Assembly (NCBI RefSeq): GCF_028201475.1
Contig: NZ_CP116384.1
Coordinates: 682,001-746,000 of the forward strand
Source of the DNA: Vibrio sp. SCSIO 43137
GTDB lineage: Bacteria; Pseudomonadota; Gammaproteobacteria; Enterobacterales; Vibrionaceae
Reading direction: 5' to 3'
DNA length: 64,000 nt
The position numbers and the translations under genes are program-made. The notes under the pieces are model-generated. The model was not told the origin of the DNA. It was given only the letters and a program-made list of their open reading frames with translations, and did not search any database. This document shows positions 45,139-54,111 of this stretch, piece after piece (the first letter of the stretch is position 1; the number at the start of each line of letters is the position of its first letter).

Positions 45139-48100
45139 ATGAGCAGGGAGTTTAAAGGTGGATTTGTTCATAGGGTGATGAACAGTTTCTTTCCTCCGAT
45201 TCTTATTATACTTGCCTTGGCCGTAGGAGCTGTCTCCCTCTGGCTGACTCCGAAAGAAGAAGACCCGCAAATTGTGGTTCCTATGGCCGATGTACTGATT
45301 CAGGCTCCGGGTCTGAGTGCAAGGCAGGTAGAGAAACAAGTTACCGAACCATTAGAAAAGCTGGTCAGCCAGATAGATGGTGTTGAGTACGTTTATTCCA
45401 CGTCAATGAAAGGGGCGGCACAGGTTGTTGTGCGCTACTTTGTCGGTGAAGAACGGGAAGATGCTCTGGTAAAGCTGTATAACAAGCTTTACTCCAATCA
45501 GGATAAGATACCGGCGGCGGTAAAAAGCTGGGCGGTAAAACCGGTTGAGATTGATGATGTTCCCGTTGTCGTCGCTGCTCTCTACTCTACCAAGCCGGAT
45601 ATATTAGGCAGTTACGAGCTGCGCCGTATCGCTACTCAGGCTACACAACGTCTCAAATCCCTCGAAAGTACCAATATCGTTGAAGTTACCGGTGGTCAGC
45701 CGAGAACCGTTGAAGTTTCACTGAACAGTGCGGCAATGGCCAGCCGTAAAACCGCTCTTGAAGATCTGAAAAATGCCTTTGCATTAAGCCATAATAAACA
45801 AGATTCCGGCCTGATACATACGGCAGGAAACGTCTATCAACTGGAATCAGGACAGTATTTCAGCCGTGCAGAAGAGCTGAACAATCTGGTGGTAAACGTG
45901 GTTAACGGCCGTCCCGTTTATCTTAACGATATTGCCGAGATCACCGATGGTGCAGAAGAAGCGGCCAGTGATACCTGGTTTCAGTTTGGTTCTGCTGATC
46001 AAGCGCCAAGCGAGATCTATCCGGCGGTATTTATCTCTGTCGCTAAGCAAAAAGGCTCGAACGCCGTCGAGGTTGCAGACAATGTACTAAAAGAGCTTGC
46101 CAGCCTGAAACAGCAGCAATTTCCTGATGGTGTTGATTACAGCATAATTCGTAACTACGGTCAGACTGCCGATGATAAGGTGAGCAATCTGGTGTCCAGT
46201 CTGGGAATCTCTATCTTAACCGTCGTTGTGTTTGTCGGCTTGTTCCTTAACTGGCGCAGCGCATTAGTGGTGGGTATTGCCATACCTATTAGTTATGGTG
46301 CCGCCCTTGGTATGGACTTGTTGTTCGGTTACTCCATTAACCGGGTGACGCTGTTTGCCTTAATCCTCGCCTTAGGTTTGATCGTTGATGATCCTATTGC
46401 CAGTATCGATAACATTGAACGCTACCTGAAACGTAAGGATTTAAGCCGTACAAAAGCAATAGTACTGGCCATGGCAGAGATCCGCAGCGCGCTGTTAATG
46501 TCTACTGTTGCCATTGTTATCGTGTTTACCCCAATGTTTTTTATCACAGGTATGATGGGGCCTTATATGGCACCACTGGCGTTTAATGTGCCAGTGAGTG
46601 TGGTGTTTAGTACCGTTGTCGCCTTTATGATTACCCCTTGGCTGGCGAGAAAGATCCTGCGCGCGGCAAAAGAGTCGGGCAATTACGATATCAACAGCAC
46701 TCTTCTCTATAAAGGGTATGAGAAGTTACTGCAGCCATTACTGAAGAGCCGGCGTAACAGTTGGTTGTTTCTCGGCTTAGTTGCTGTTCTTTTTGTAGCA
46801 GCAGCTATGTTGCCGGCAATGCGGCTGGTTCCACTTAAACTGCTGCCCTATGACAACAAAAATGAGTTCCAGCTGGTTCTGAATATGCCGGAGCAGTCGA
46901 GCTTTGTTACAACCTCTAATGTGTTAAGGGAGTTCTCTGAATACTTGATTACCGTTCCTGAAGTGGTTTCTGTATCTGCATTTTCCGGTGTTGCCTCACC
47001 AATGGACTTTAATGGCATGGTCAGGCACTACTTTATGCGTAGTCAGCCAAGTCAGGGCGAGCTACGTATCGTACTGGCAGAAAAGGAGCGCAGGCATCAT
47101 CAGTCACATGAGGTGGTTACACGTTTAAGATCAGACCTTGAAGCGATTGCAAAAGATCATGCAGCAGACATTCAGTTGGTGGAGGTTCCGCCGGGGCCGC
47201 CGGTCATCTCCACCCTGACAGCAGAAGTGTATGGTGTGGATACCACCTCTTATGAAGATCTTCAGGCTGAAGCGGAAAAAGTGGTACAGCGCCTGAAGCG
47301 GGAAGCCTTTGTCTCAGAGGTAGACAGCTCGATACAGGGTGAATATGAAACCTGGCAGTTTGTAGTGGATCGGGAAAAAGCAGCTTTGTCGGGTGTTTCT
47401 GTACAGGATATCAATCAAACCATTTCAGCAGCCAACAGAGGATTTGTGCTGGCCAATATGCAGGCGGAAAGAGAGATCGATCCTCTTGCGGTTAAGGTTC
47501 GACTTCCTGCCTCTGACCGTGATGATATCGATAAGCTGCTCTCTCTATATGTTCGCGGCCGGGCCGGAATCGCTAAACAAGAGGTTCACGGTTCATTAGT
47601 GGATGCGCCTCAACCATTGGTTCAGCTCTCTGAGCTTGGTGAGTTTGTCCGCTATCCGGCTCAGCAGCCTATTTATCATAAAAACCTCAAGCCTGTGGTT
47701 TATGTCTATGCAGAATCAGTCGGGCGGGTACCCGGTGAGATAGTGGCCGATGTGATTGCCGATTTCGGACAAGCGCAAAGTGACCAGACAACCCCTTATT
47801 CTGAGCGAAACTATCTGAACAACGGTGGTGGTGACGGCTGGAGTGTGTCAGAAGGTACAGAGATTATCTGGAGTGGTGAGGGAGAGTGGAAGATCACTGT
47901 GGATGTGTTTATTGACCTCGGTATTGCCTATGGAACAGCACTGCTTGGTGTGTTCCTTGTAATGTTGGTGCAAACGGGGCTTCCGGCAGTGTCTGGCATC
48001 ATTATGCTGGCTATCCCTCTGACTGTTATAGGTATTATGCCCGGTTTCTGGCTGCTGAATGCCATGGGAGAAGAGATTAACGGTTATCCGAATCCGGCAC

Positions 48101-48456
48101 TGTTCACTGCCACAGCCATGATCGGCATGATAGCGTTGGCCGGAATCGTGGTCAGAAACTCATTGGTTCTTATTGAATTTATTCATCAGTCACTTGAGAA
48201 GGGTAAGCCCCTTCGTGATGCACTAATTGAATCGGGTGCGGTAAGAATGAGGCCGATACTGCTTACCGCAGGAACAACCTTGCTGGGTAATGTGGTGATT
48301 ACCCTTGACCCGATTTTTAACGGTCTTGCATGGGCGATTATATTCGGTATTGCTGCATCAACAGTGTTTACCCTGTTAGTTATCCCGGTTGTGTATAACC
48401 TTGCTTATCAAAATGTTAAAGGGCACGGATTGCCTGTTGTGGAGGAAGAAGTATGA
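45139..48456 (+). CDS. RND-family efflux transporter permease
   Basis: 1105 residues, inner membrane. It has 12 helices and two large periplasmic loops. The proton-relay pair DD of helix 4 reads VDDPIASIDNIERY, a variant of VDDAIVVVEN. ATG 45139 is chosen because AAGGAG lies six bases before it. The adaptor follows with a 4-base overlap. Adjacent genes (ArsR, DUF2892, persulfide reductase) suggest a link to sulfur stress, but substrates cannot be read. No outer-membrane TolC gene is in the window. Divergent from canonical HAE1 pumps such as AcrB. Confidence 0.93.
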   Translation: MSREFKGGFVHRVMNSFFPPILIILALAVGAVSLWLTPKEEDPQIVVPMADVLIQAPGLSARQVEKQVTEPLEKLVSQIDGVEYVYSTSMKGAAQVVVRYFVGEEREDALVKLYNKLYSNQDKIPAAVKSWAVKPVEIDDVPVVVAALYSTKPDILGSYELRRIATQATQRLKSLESTNIVEVTGGQPRTVEVSLNSAAMASRKTALEDLKNAFALSHNKQDSGLIHTAGNVYQLESGQYFSRAEELNNLVVNVVNGRPVYLNDIAEITDGAEEAASDTWFQFGSADQAPSEIYPAVFISVAKQKGSNAVEVADNVLKELASLKQQQFPDGVDYSIIRNYGQTADDKVSNLVSSLGISILTVVVFVGLFLNWRSALVVGIAIPISYGAALGMDLLFGYSINRVTLFALILALGLIVDDPIASIDNIERYLKRKDLSRTKAIVLAMAEIRSALLMSTVAIVIVFTPMFFITGMMGPYMAPLAFNVPVSVVFSTVVAFMITPWLARKILRAAKESGNYDINSTLLYKGYEKLLQPLLKSRRNSWLFLGLVAVLFVAAAMLPAMRLVPLKLLPYDNKNEFQLVLNMPEQSSFVTTSNVLREFSEYLITVPEVVSVSAFSGVASPMDFNGMVRHYFMRSQPSQGELRIVLAEKERRHHQSHEVVTRLRSDLEAIAKDHAADIQLVEVPPGPPVISTLTAEVYGVDTTSYEDLQAEAEKVVQRLKREAFVSEVDSSIQGEYETWQFVVDREKAALSGVSVQDINQTISAANRGFVLANMQAEREIDPLAVKVRLPASDRDDIDKLLSLYVRGRAGIAKQEVHGSLVDAPQPLVQLSELGEFVRYPAQQPIYHKNLKPVVYVYAESVGRVPGEIVADVIADFGQAQSDQTTPYSERNYLNNGGGDGWSVSEGTEIIWSGEGEWKITVDVFIDLGIAYGTALLGVFLVMLVQTGLPAVSGIIMLAIPLTVIGIMPGFWLLNAMGEEINGYPNPALFTATAMIGMIALAGIVVRNSLVLIEFIHQSLEKGKPLRDALIESGAVRMRPILLTAGTTLLGNVVITLDPIFNGLAWAIIFGIAASTVFTLLVIPVVYNLAYQNVKGHGLPVVEEEV

Positions 48457-49499
48457 AGACATCAAAAGCCTTATTAGCTGGTGTCCTGTTCGCTGTGCTC
48501 GGTTTACTGTTTATGTATATGGCCGGAAGCTTTACAGAAAAACTGCCTGAACAGAGAGTTGTCAGGGAATCTGACTATCCGGATATGAAGACAGTGGTTC
48601 TGAAGAAACAACAACATCTGCAACAGAGAGCCTTCAGCGGTACGGTTATTGCGGATCAGAGAGCCATATTGTCGGCAAGGCTGACGGCAAGGGTCGCTGA
48701 TATTCTGGTCGATGTTGGTGACACAGTCCGGCAGGGCGATGTGCTGATGCGTCTGGAAAGTGACGATCTGGATGCCCGTGTTCAGCAGACAATAGAGGCT
48801 CTTTCTTCTGCACAAGCCCGCCTTAATGCTGCCAGAAAAGAGTTCAGGAGAGTGGATGAGCTGGTTAAAAAAAACCTGTTATCTAAATCTGAATTTGATC
48901 GTGCTGAGAGCGAACTGAAAACCGCACAGGCAGGATTTCGTCAGGCACAGGCTGCTGTTTCAGAGGCTGAAACTACCCTTAATTACAGCATTATTTCGGC
49001 ACCGTTTGATGGTGTGATAACCCAGAAAAGTGTTAACCGGGGTGATACTGCCACTCCGGGAATGCAACTGGTCAACATCTATAATCCGGCCACTTTGCAG
49101 CTACAGGCCGATATTCCTGAATCACAAATCAAGTATGTGAAACTTGGCAGCCAGTTAGCTTATCAGCTTCCCTCTTATCAGCTAAACGGAAAGGGTGAAG
49201 TTGTTGAGATCTCTCCGGCCGCGGACAGCACTTCGCGCAGCTTTGTAGTCAAGCTGAAATTGGACAATAAACAGCACCTTTATCCCGGTAGTTTTGGCCG
49301 GTTATCCGTTGTCAGCGGCCAGATTAGCCAGCTGCTTGTACCCAGCCAGACCCTTTACCACATTGGCCAGTTGGATTATGTCAAGGTCGTAGAAAACGGC
49401 AGCGTGATGACCAAGCTGGTGCAGTTGGGTGAGAACAATGTGGTCAGGAAAGGACTGACTGAGGGAGAGAAATTAGTCGTCGATCCTCTGAAATACTAA
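48453..49499 (+). CDS. RND efflux periplasmic adaptor (membrane fusion protein)
   Basis: 348 residues with an N-terminal membrane helix (about 8-25), a lipoyl/barrel-sandwich half (SARLTARVADILVDVGDTVRQGD), an alpha-helical coiled-coil hairpin (about 105-165) and a beta-barrel part. The second lipoyl half reads IISAPFDGVITQKSVNRGD. It connects the RND pump with an outer-membrane channel. The ATG overlaps the RND stop (ATGA), indicating translation coupling. The gene order pump-then-adaptor is the reverse of the common acrAB order. Confidence 0.92.
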   Translation: MKTSKALLAGVLFAVLGLLFMYMAGSFTEKLPEQRVVRESDYPDMKTVVLKKQQHLQQRAFSGTVIADQRAILSARLTARVADILVDVGDTVRQGDVLMRLESDDLDARVQQTIEALSSAQARLNAARKEFRRVDELVKKNLLSKSEFDRAESELKTAQAGFRQAQAAVSEAETTLNYSIISAPFDGVITQKSVNRGDTATPGMQLVNIYNPATLQLQADIPESQIKYVKLGSQLAYQLPSYQLNGKGEVVEISPAADSTSRSFVVKLKLDNKQHLYPGSFGRLSVVSGQISQLLVPSQTLYHIGQLDYVKVVENGSVMTKLVQLGENNVVRKGLTEGEKLVVDPLKY

Positions 49500-49520
49500 C
49501 TTGAAACCGGTTTGTTTCCG

Positions 49521-49556
49521 ACCCGCGACCTTGCAAATGCAATCGCGGGTTTTTTT
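49521..49556 (+). terminator. Terminator of the RND operon
   Basis: The 8-bp arms 49521-49528 and 49543-49550 with an inner TTGCA/TGCAA dyad are followed by seven T residues. Confidence 0.85.
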
Positions 49557-49643
49557 ATATAACGTTTAATATGCAATGAAGTACTTGATTCTTTAAATAA
49601 AAAAGTAAAAATAGAGGCTATTGCCAACTAAGGTATCAAGACT

Positions 49644-50414
49644 ATGACAAAGACAGCCCAACGCCGAGATGACATCCTAACTGCTATTCAGCAGCAGGGG
49701 GCTGGCAGTGTCGAAGATTTTGCCCGCCAATTTGACGTATCCAGTGTCACCATCCGCAATGATCTTAATGTCCTTGAGAAGCAGGGCTGTGTTGTACGTT
49801 GTTACGGTGGTGCAACTATCAATAAAAGTTTTGCTTTCGATCGTTCACTGGCAGAGAAGGGAAAAATTAAATCTGACGTTAAAAGTCAGATAGCCCGTAG
49901 GGCAGTGGAGTTAATTGAAGACGGCGATACCGTCATTCTCGATTCAGGTTCCACAACAGAAAAAATTGCTCAGCACCTACCGAAAGATAAGTCATTGGTT
50001 GTGATGACAAACGCCATCAATATTGCCTATCAGCTAGCCAATAGTGACAACATTGATGTGATGGTGACGGGAGGAACAATAAGGAAAAATGCTTTCTCCC
50101 TTCATGGCGAAAATGCAGAAGAACAGCTGGAGAAATACCGGTTTGAAAAACTGTTCCTTGGCGTTGACGGCTTTGATCTGGAAATGGGAATAACAACACC
50201 TCATAAAGGTGAAGCCTTAGTAAACCGTGCAATGTGTAAGGTAGCTAAGACCATTATTGCCGTTTGTGATTCGTCAAAGTTCGACCGGCGCAGCTTCTGT
50301 ATTATCGCCACACTGGAACAGGTTGACGTTTTAATTACTGATAGTGGCATCCCTTCTCATTACGCTGACAAATTGCGCTCAATGGGCATTGATGTGCAGA
50401 TTGTTAATCTGTAA
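49644..50414 (+). CDS. agaR: DeoR-family regulator, AgaR-like, copy 1
   Basis: 256 residues. The N-terminal DeoR HTH (SVEDFARQFDVSSVTIRNDLN) is followed by CVVRCYGGA and a sugar-phosphate-binding domain (DSGSTTEKIA, FLGVDGFDLEMGITTPH), both typical of AgaR/GlpR-type repressors. It precedes a second, closely related regulator and the aga operon, but a terminator at 50666-50699 separates it from them. It may act as a repressor of the aga genes. Confidence 0.85.
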   Translation: MTKTAQRRDDILTAIQQQGAGSVEDFARQFDVSSVTIRNDLNVLEKQGCVVRCYGGATINKSFAFDRSLAEKGKIKSDVKSQIARRAVELIEDGDTVILDSGSTTEKIAQHLPKDKSLVVMTNAINIAYQLANSDNIDVMVTGGTIRKNAFSLHGENAEEQLEKYRFEKLFLGVDGFDLEMGITTPHKGEALVNRAMCKVAKTIIAVCDSSKFDRRSFCIIATLEQVDVLITDSGIPSHYADKLRSMGIDVQIVNL

Positions 50415-50561
50415 CGAACGAATCAACACCTCTCTGTCTATAAATTCTCTCTACGCTTTAAAGTGCTGAATGGTCATATCTGCTGATCATGCTCTATACA
50501 GACTAACCACTTAATCAGGTTAAAAACGGATTATGTGATCTCGATCGATCACAAACCCGAA

Positions 50562-50654
50562 ATGGTTTATATCAGCCAGTTCTGTTACGCCCTTTCATTT
50601 ATCTATTTCGTATTGTCTGTTTTTCAATGGTTTTACCCTGCTGAATCGGGATAA
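50562..50654 (+). CDS. Possible small hydrophobic protein, 30 residues
   Basis: An ATG frame of 30 codons, MVYISQFCYALSFIYFVLSV then a short polar end. It would form one membrane helix. It begins nine bases after a CRP-like dyad and ends 11 bases before a terminator, so it is arranged like a tiny single-gene unit. No Shine-Dalgarno is obvious. May be a chance frame. Confidence 0.25.
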   Translation: MVYISQFCYALSFIYFVLSVFQWFYPAESG

Positions 50655-50665
50655 AAGAAAGATAT

Positions 50666-50699
50666 AACCTTTCGCTTTGCTGAGACAGAAAGGTTTTTT
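50666..50699 (+). terminator. Terminator between the two AgaR-like genes
   Basis: The 8-bp stem 50666-50673 with 50688-50695 has a 14-base loop and a T-tail. Confidence 0.8.
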
Positions 50700-50776
50700 G
50701 CTTTCATTTTGCCTCAGGTCGCCTTGTGATCACGCCAACATAATCGGTTTATTTTCGATGCTTAAATATAAAACGT

Positions 50777-50820
50777 AAGCAAGCGAAGCTAAAAAGCAAG
50801 CAACGAAACTAAACGAAAGG
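50777..50820 (-). promoter_or_regulatory. Tandem operator-like repeats upstream of the aga operon
   Basis: Two imperfect direct repeats, AAGCAAGCGAAGCTAAA (50777-50793) and AAGCAAGCAACGAAACTAAA (50794-50813), run into ACGAAAGG. On the minus strand this reads TTTCGTTTAGTTTCG, close to the core of the E. coli AgaR operator consensus (TTTCRTTTYRTTTY). It is a likely AgaR-type binding site. Confidence 0.55.
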
Positions 50821-50833
50821 TGTGAATGTTACG

Positions 50834-51622
50834 ATGACAAGCACAGAACGCAGACAGCAAATTGTTGACTTTATTCGTCAGCATGGAGAAGGAAAAGTGG
50901 ATGAGTTTGCCCACCAGTTTTCTGTCTCTACAGTAACAATTCGTCATGATCTGAATCTTCTGGAGAGTCAGGGCTGCGTATTTCGCTGCTATGGCGGCGC
51001 CACCATCAACCCCAATTTCGCCTTTGATCAACCTCTTCACCGCAAAGGGCTGCTGAACAAATCCACCAAAGAAAAGATTGCTGCTGTCGCAGCGGCAAAA
51101 ATTCAGGACGGCGAAGCCATCATTCTCGATTCAGGATCCACAATCGGCCATATGACCAGTTATCTGGACAGGAAACAGGGCTTAGTGGTGATGACCAATG
51201 CTATCAATACAGCTTATCAGTTAACGGCTTTCGATAACGTCGACCTGTTTGTAGTAGGTGGAAACCTTCGCCGTTCCTCTTGTTCACTTACGGGCAGTCA
51301 TGGCGTCTCTCAGGTTAAAGATTATCGCTTCGATAAGCTGTTTCTCGGTGTTGATGGTTTTGATCTTGAAGCGGGAATCACCACCCCCAACCAGAGCGAA
51401 GCTCAGGTGAACAGGGCAATGTGCGATGTTTCAAGGCAAGTTATCGCGGTAACGGATTCAAGCAAGTTTGGCCGCAAGAGCTTTTGCATGATACGTGCAG
51501 CCGGCGATATAGACGTGCTGATTACTGACAGCGGCATACCTGAGCACTATCACACGGCGCTAGAAGAAATGGGTGTTGAAGTCATTCTGGCAGATCAGGT
51601 TTCAAATCAGGAAAGCAAATGA
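50834..51622 (+). CDS. agaR: DeoR-family regulator, AgaR-like, copy 2
   Basis: 262 residues from ATG 50834 (GTG 50822 is an alternative, but ATG aligns with copy 1). It has the DeoR HTH (KVDEFAHQFSVSTVTIRHDLN), CVFRCYGGATIN, DSGSTIGHM and FLGVDGFDLEAGITTP. It is very similar to copy 1 along its length. The stop overlaps kbaZ by four bases (ATGA), so the regulator is the first gene of the aga operon. Likely repressor responsive to an amino-sugar phosphate. Confidence 0.88.
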   Translation: MTSTERRQQIVDFIRQHGEGKVDEFAHQFSVSTVTIRHDLNLLESQGCVFRCYGGATINPNFAFDQPLHRKGLLNKSTKEKIAAVAAAKIQDGEAIILDSGSTIGHMTSYLDRKQGLVVMTNAINTAYQLTAFDNVDLFVVGGNLRRSSCSLTGSHGVSQVKDYRFDKLFLGVDGFDLEAGITTPNQSEAQVNRAMCDVSRQVIAVTDSSKFGRKSFCMIRAAGDIDVLITDSGIPEHYHTALEEMGVEVILADQVSNQESK

Positions 51623-52917
51623 AACATTTAATTGAACTAATTAAGCAGCATAAAAGTGGTGAACTGACGGGAATTTACTCCGTCTGCTCGGCTCATCCGC
51701 TTGTTCTGGAAGCGGCCATCAGGCAGGCAAAGAGGGACAACAAGCCGGTGTTGATTGAAGCAACGTCCAATCAGGTCAATCAGGATGGGGGTTATACGGG
51801 AATGACCCCGTCTGATTTTGTCGGTTTTGTCGGCTCAATTGCGGATTCAGTGGGGTTTGATAAACGGCAGATCTTGCTGGGTGGCGATCATCTTGGCCCT
51901 AATTGTTGGCAAAAACTGGATGCTGAACAGGCGATGGTGAAATCGGAAGCCTTGATAGCAAGTTATGTAGAAGCTGGTTTTCGCAAGATTCATCTGGACT
52001 GTTCAATGTCTTGTGCCGGTGACAGCCAGCCATTAAGTGATGAAGTGGTAGCGCAGCGCGCAGCGCGGTTATGTCAAGTTGCCGAACAGAGCTGGCGACA
52101 AGCCGGAGGAGAAGCTCCGGTGTACATTATTGGTACTGAAGTACCTGTTCCCGGAGGGGCAAAAGAATCACTTTCTGCTGGCGTAGAAGTAACGAAACCT
52201 GAGGCGGCAGAAAAAACCATCACAGTACACCAGAAAGCCTTTGAACAGTCTGGATTACAACAAGCTTGGCAAAGGGTCATAGGTCTGGTTGTTCAGCCCG
52301 GGGTTGAGTTCGATCATCACACGGTTATTCAGTATCAGCGTGAAAAGGCGCATCGACTTTCGGAGTTGATAAATAAGTATCCTTCAATGGTGTTTGAAGC
52401 GCACTCGACCGATTACCAGCCAGACAGTAACTACAGAGCGTTAGTTGAAGATCATTTTTCCATTCTGAAAGTGGGTCCGGCGCTTACATTTGCAATGCGT
52501 GAAGCCCTATTTGCTCTGGACAGAGTAGAGCAGGAATGGATTGCCGTAGATAAAAGAGCAAACCTTCGTAAGACTCTTGAGCAGGTAATGCGGGAGCAAC
52601 CGGGCTACTGGCGTGACTACTACCAGAGTTCGGGTAATCAGCAGTATCTGGATTGTGCTTATAGCCTGAGTGACCGGATCCGTTATTACTGGCCGGATCA
52701 ACAGGTTGAGAACGCCTGCGCCAAACTTATAGATAACCTGAATCAAAACCCGGCACCGTTAACTCTGCTTAGTCAGTATATGGCGGAACAAGCTAAAGCG
52801 GTCTCCGCCGGAGAAATAGATAACACCCCTAAAGAATTAATCATTAACAAGGTAATGGAAGTTACCAAGGTATATGCCTGCGCCTGCTCTCAGGAGCACA
52901 GTGGGCATCAGGAGTAA
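51619..52917 (+). CDS. kbaZ: D-tagatose-1,6-bisphosphate aldolase subunit KbaZ/GatZ
   Basis: 432 residues, cytoplasmic. It matches the KbaZ/GatZ family (VCSAHPLVLEAAIRQAK, EATSNQVNQDGGYTGM, LGGDHLGPNCWQ, AHSTDYQ). The Z subunit is needed for activity and stability of the catalytic Y subunit, encoded at the operon end (57934). It completes cleavage of tagatose-1,6-bisphosphate to DHAP and glyceraldehyde-3-phosphate. Starts inside the regulator stop codon. AGGA precedes it. Confidence 0.93.
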   Translation: MKHLIELIKQHKSGELTGIYSVCSAHPLVLEAAIRQAKRDNKPVLIEATSNQVNQDGGYTGMTPSDFVGFVGSIADSVGFDKRQILLGGDHLGPNCWQKLDAEQAMVKSEALIASYVEAGFRKIHLDCSMSCAGDSQPLSDEVVAQRAARLCQVAEQSWRQAGGEAPVYIIGTEVPVPGGAKESLSAGVEVTKPEAAEKTITVHQKAFEQSGLQQAWQRVIGLVVQPGVEFDHHTVIQYQREKAHRLSELINKYPSMVFEAHSTDYQPDSNYRALVEDHFSILKVGPALTFAMREALFALDRVEQEWIAVDKRANLRKTLEQVMREQPGYWRDYYQSSGNQQYLDCAYSLSDRIRYYWPDQQVENACAKLIDNLNQNPAPLTLLSQYMAEQAKAVSAGEIDNTPKELIINKVMEVTKVYACACSQEHSGHQE

Positions 52918-52922
52918 TCGTT

Positions 52923-54089
52923 ATGAATCACTATCTTGGCTACGCCGAATCATGGCTGGTCGAACACAGGGCAAACCATACGGCAAAGGAAATCGAGCAG
53001 CAACCTAAGTTGTGGCGAAACCTTGTCGGTATTATTGAACAGAGGAGGGCGGAAGCTGATGCGTTTCTTGATCCTTTAACAAGCAATAAAGATCTAAGGA
53101 TCATTCTGACCGGAGCCGGAACATCCGCTTTTGCCGGTGAGGCTATTGCGCCGTATCTGCAGCAGTTCAATAACTTTAATGTTGAAGCTATCGCTACCAC
53201 AGATATCGTCTCTAATCCTGAGCAATATCTGCAAAAGGACATAGCGACACTTATGGTCTCGTTTGCCCGTTCAGGTAACAGCCCGGAAAGCGTTGCTGCC
53301 GTGAATCTGGCTGATCAACTGGTCGACAATTGTCACCACCTGTTCCTTACCTGTAACCCGGACGGCGAGCTTTCTGTACATGCCAATAACCATAGTAACG
53401 CGCTCTGCATACTGATGCCTGAAGGCTCGAATGACAAAAGCTTTGCTATGACCTCCAGTTTTAGCTGTATGACTATGGCTGCCATCGCATTACTTAGTGG
53501 TGAAGATCAAAAAGATCTGGCAGACAAGGTAGAGCGTATTGCTTCAATGTGTGAAAGCAAAATTCAGCAGTGGATTGAGCCGGTACGCGCTTTAGCATCA
53601 CTAGCATACAACCGCTTAGTCGTCCTTGGCAGCGGCGGATTTAGCGGACTAGCCCGTGAGGCTGCCCTTAAGTCCCTAGAGCTGAGTGCAGGAAAAGTAA
53701 TAACAGCATTTGACTCGTCTCTTGGTTTCCGTCATGGCCCGAAATTTTCAATTAATGAACACACTCTGGTGGTTCAGTTTATATCGACTGATGCCTATAC
53801 ACGTAAGTATGACATTGATTTGTTTAATGAAATCAAAGGTGATGGTCAAGCGTTAAAGCTTATCGCCATTGCCGGTCAGGGCTTTGATGATCAACAGGTT
53901 ATAGAGCTGGGTGGTACCGATTTAGATCAGGTGTGGCTGAGCTTCCCATACATACTGTTTGCTCAGATGCTGGCATTTGAGAAGTCATTAAAACTTGAAC
54001 TTGGCCCGGACAACCCGTGCCCTAGTGGTGAAGTGAACCGTGTGGTGCAAGGGGTTTCAATTCACGACTATCCGGTTAACAACCAATAA
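52923..54089 (+). CDS. agaS: Galactosamine-6-phosphate deaminase/isomerase, SIS family (AgaS)
   Basis: 388 residues with two SIS sugar-isomerase modules. The first is LTGAGTSAFAGEAI with SFARSGNSPES, and the second starts LGSGGFSGLAREAALKSLEL, with GFRHGPKF. AgaS converts galactosamine-6-phosphate to tagatose-6-phosphate and ammonia. It starts five bases after kbaZ with AGGAG, and is followed closely by the PTS genes. The absence of an agaI-type gene in the operon supports AgaS as the deaminase. Confidence 0.92.
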   Translation: MNHYLGYAESWLVEHRANHTAKEIEQQPKLWRNLVGIIEQRRAEADAFLDPLTSNKDLRIILTGAGTSAFAGEAIAPYLQQFNNFNVEAIATTDIVSNPEQYLQKDIATLMVSFARSGNSPESVAAVNLADQLVDNCHHLFLTCNPDGELSVHANNHSNALCILMPEGSNDKSFAMTSSFSCMTMAAIALLSGEDQKDLADKVERIASMCESKIQQWIEPVRALASLAYNRLVVLGSGGFSGLAREAALKSLELSAGKVITAFDSSLGFRHGPKFSINEHTLVVQFISTDAYTRKYDIDLFNEIKGDGQALKLIAIAGQGFDDQQVIELGGTDLDQVWLSFPYILFAQMLAFEKSLKLELGPDNPCPSGEVNRVVQGVSIHDYPVNNQ

Positions 54090-54111
54090 ACAGACTCAAA
54101 AGGAAAATCCT

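Larger units (their letters stand above)
50415..50833 (+). promoter_or_regulatory. Region between the two AgaR-like genes
   Basis: A 419-base region. TGTGATCTCGATCGATCACA at 50534-50553 has CRP-type half-sites but a ten- instead of six-base spacer. A possible 30-residue hydrophobic frame is at 50562-50654. A terminator is at 50666-50699. Tandem operator-like repeats lie at 50777-50820. The second regulator starts at 50834. Confidence 0.4.

Noticed and set aside
50534..50553. Canonical CRP site
   Set aside because: Half-sites are correct (TGTGA and TCACA), but the spacer is ten bases instead of six, so it is only noted as CRP-like.
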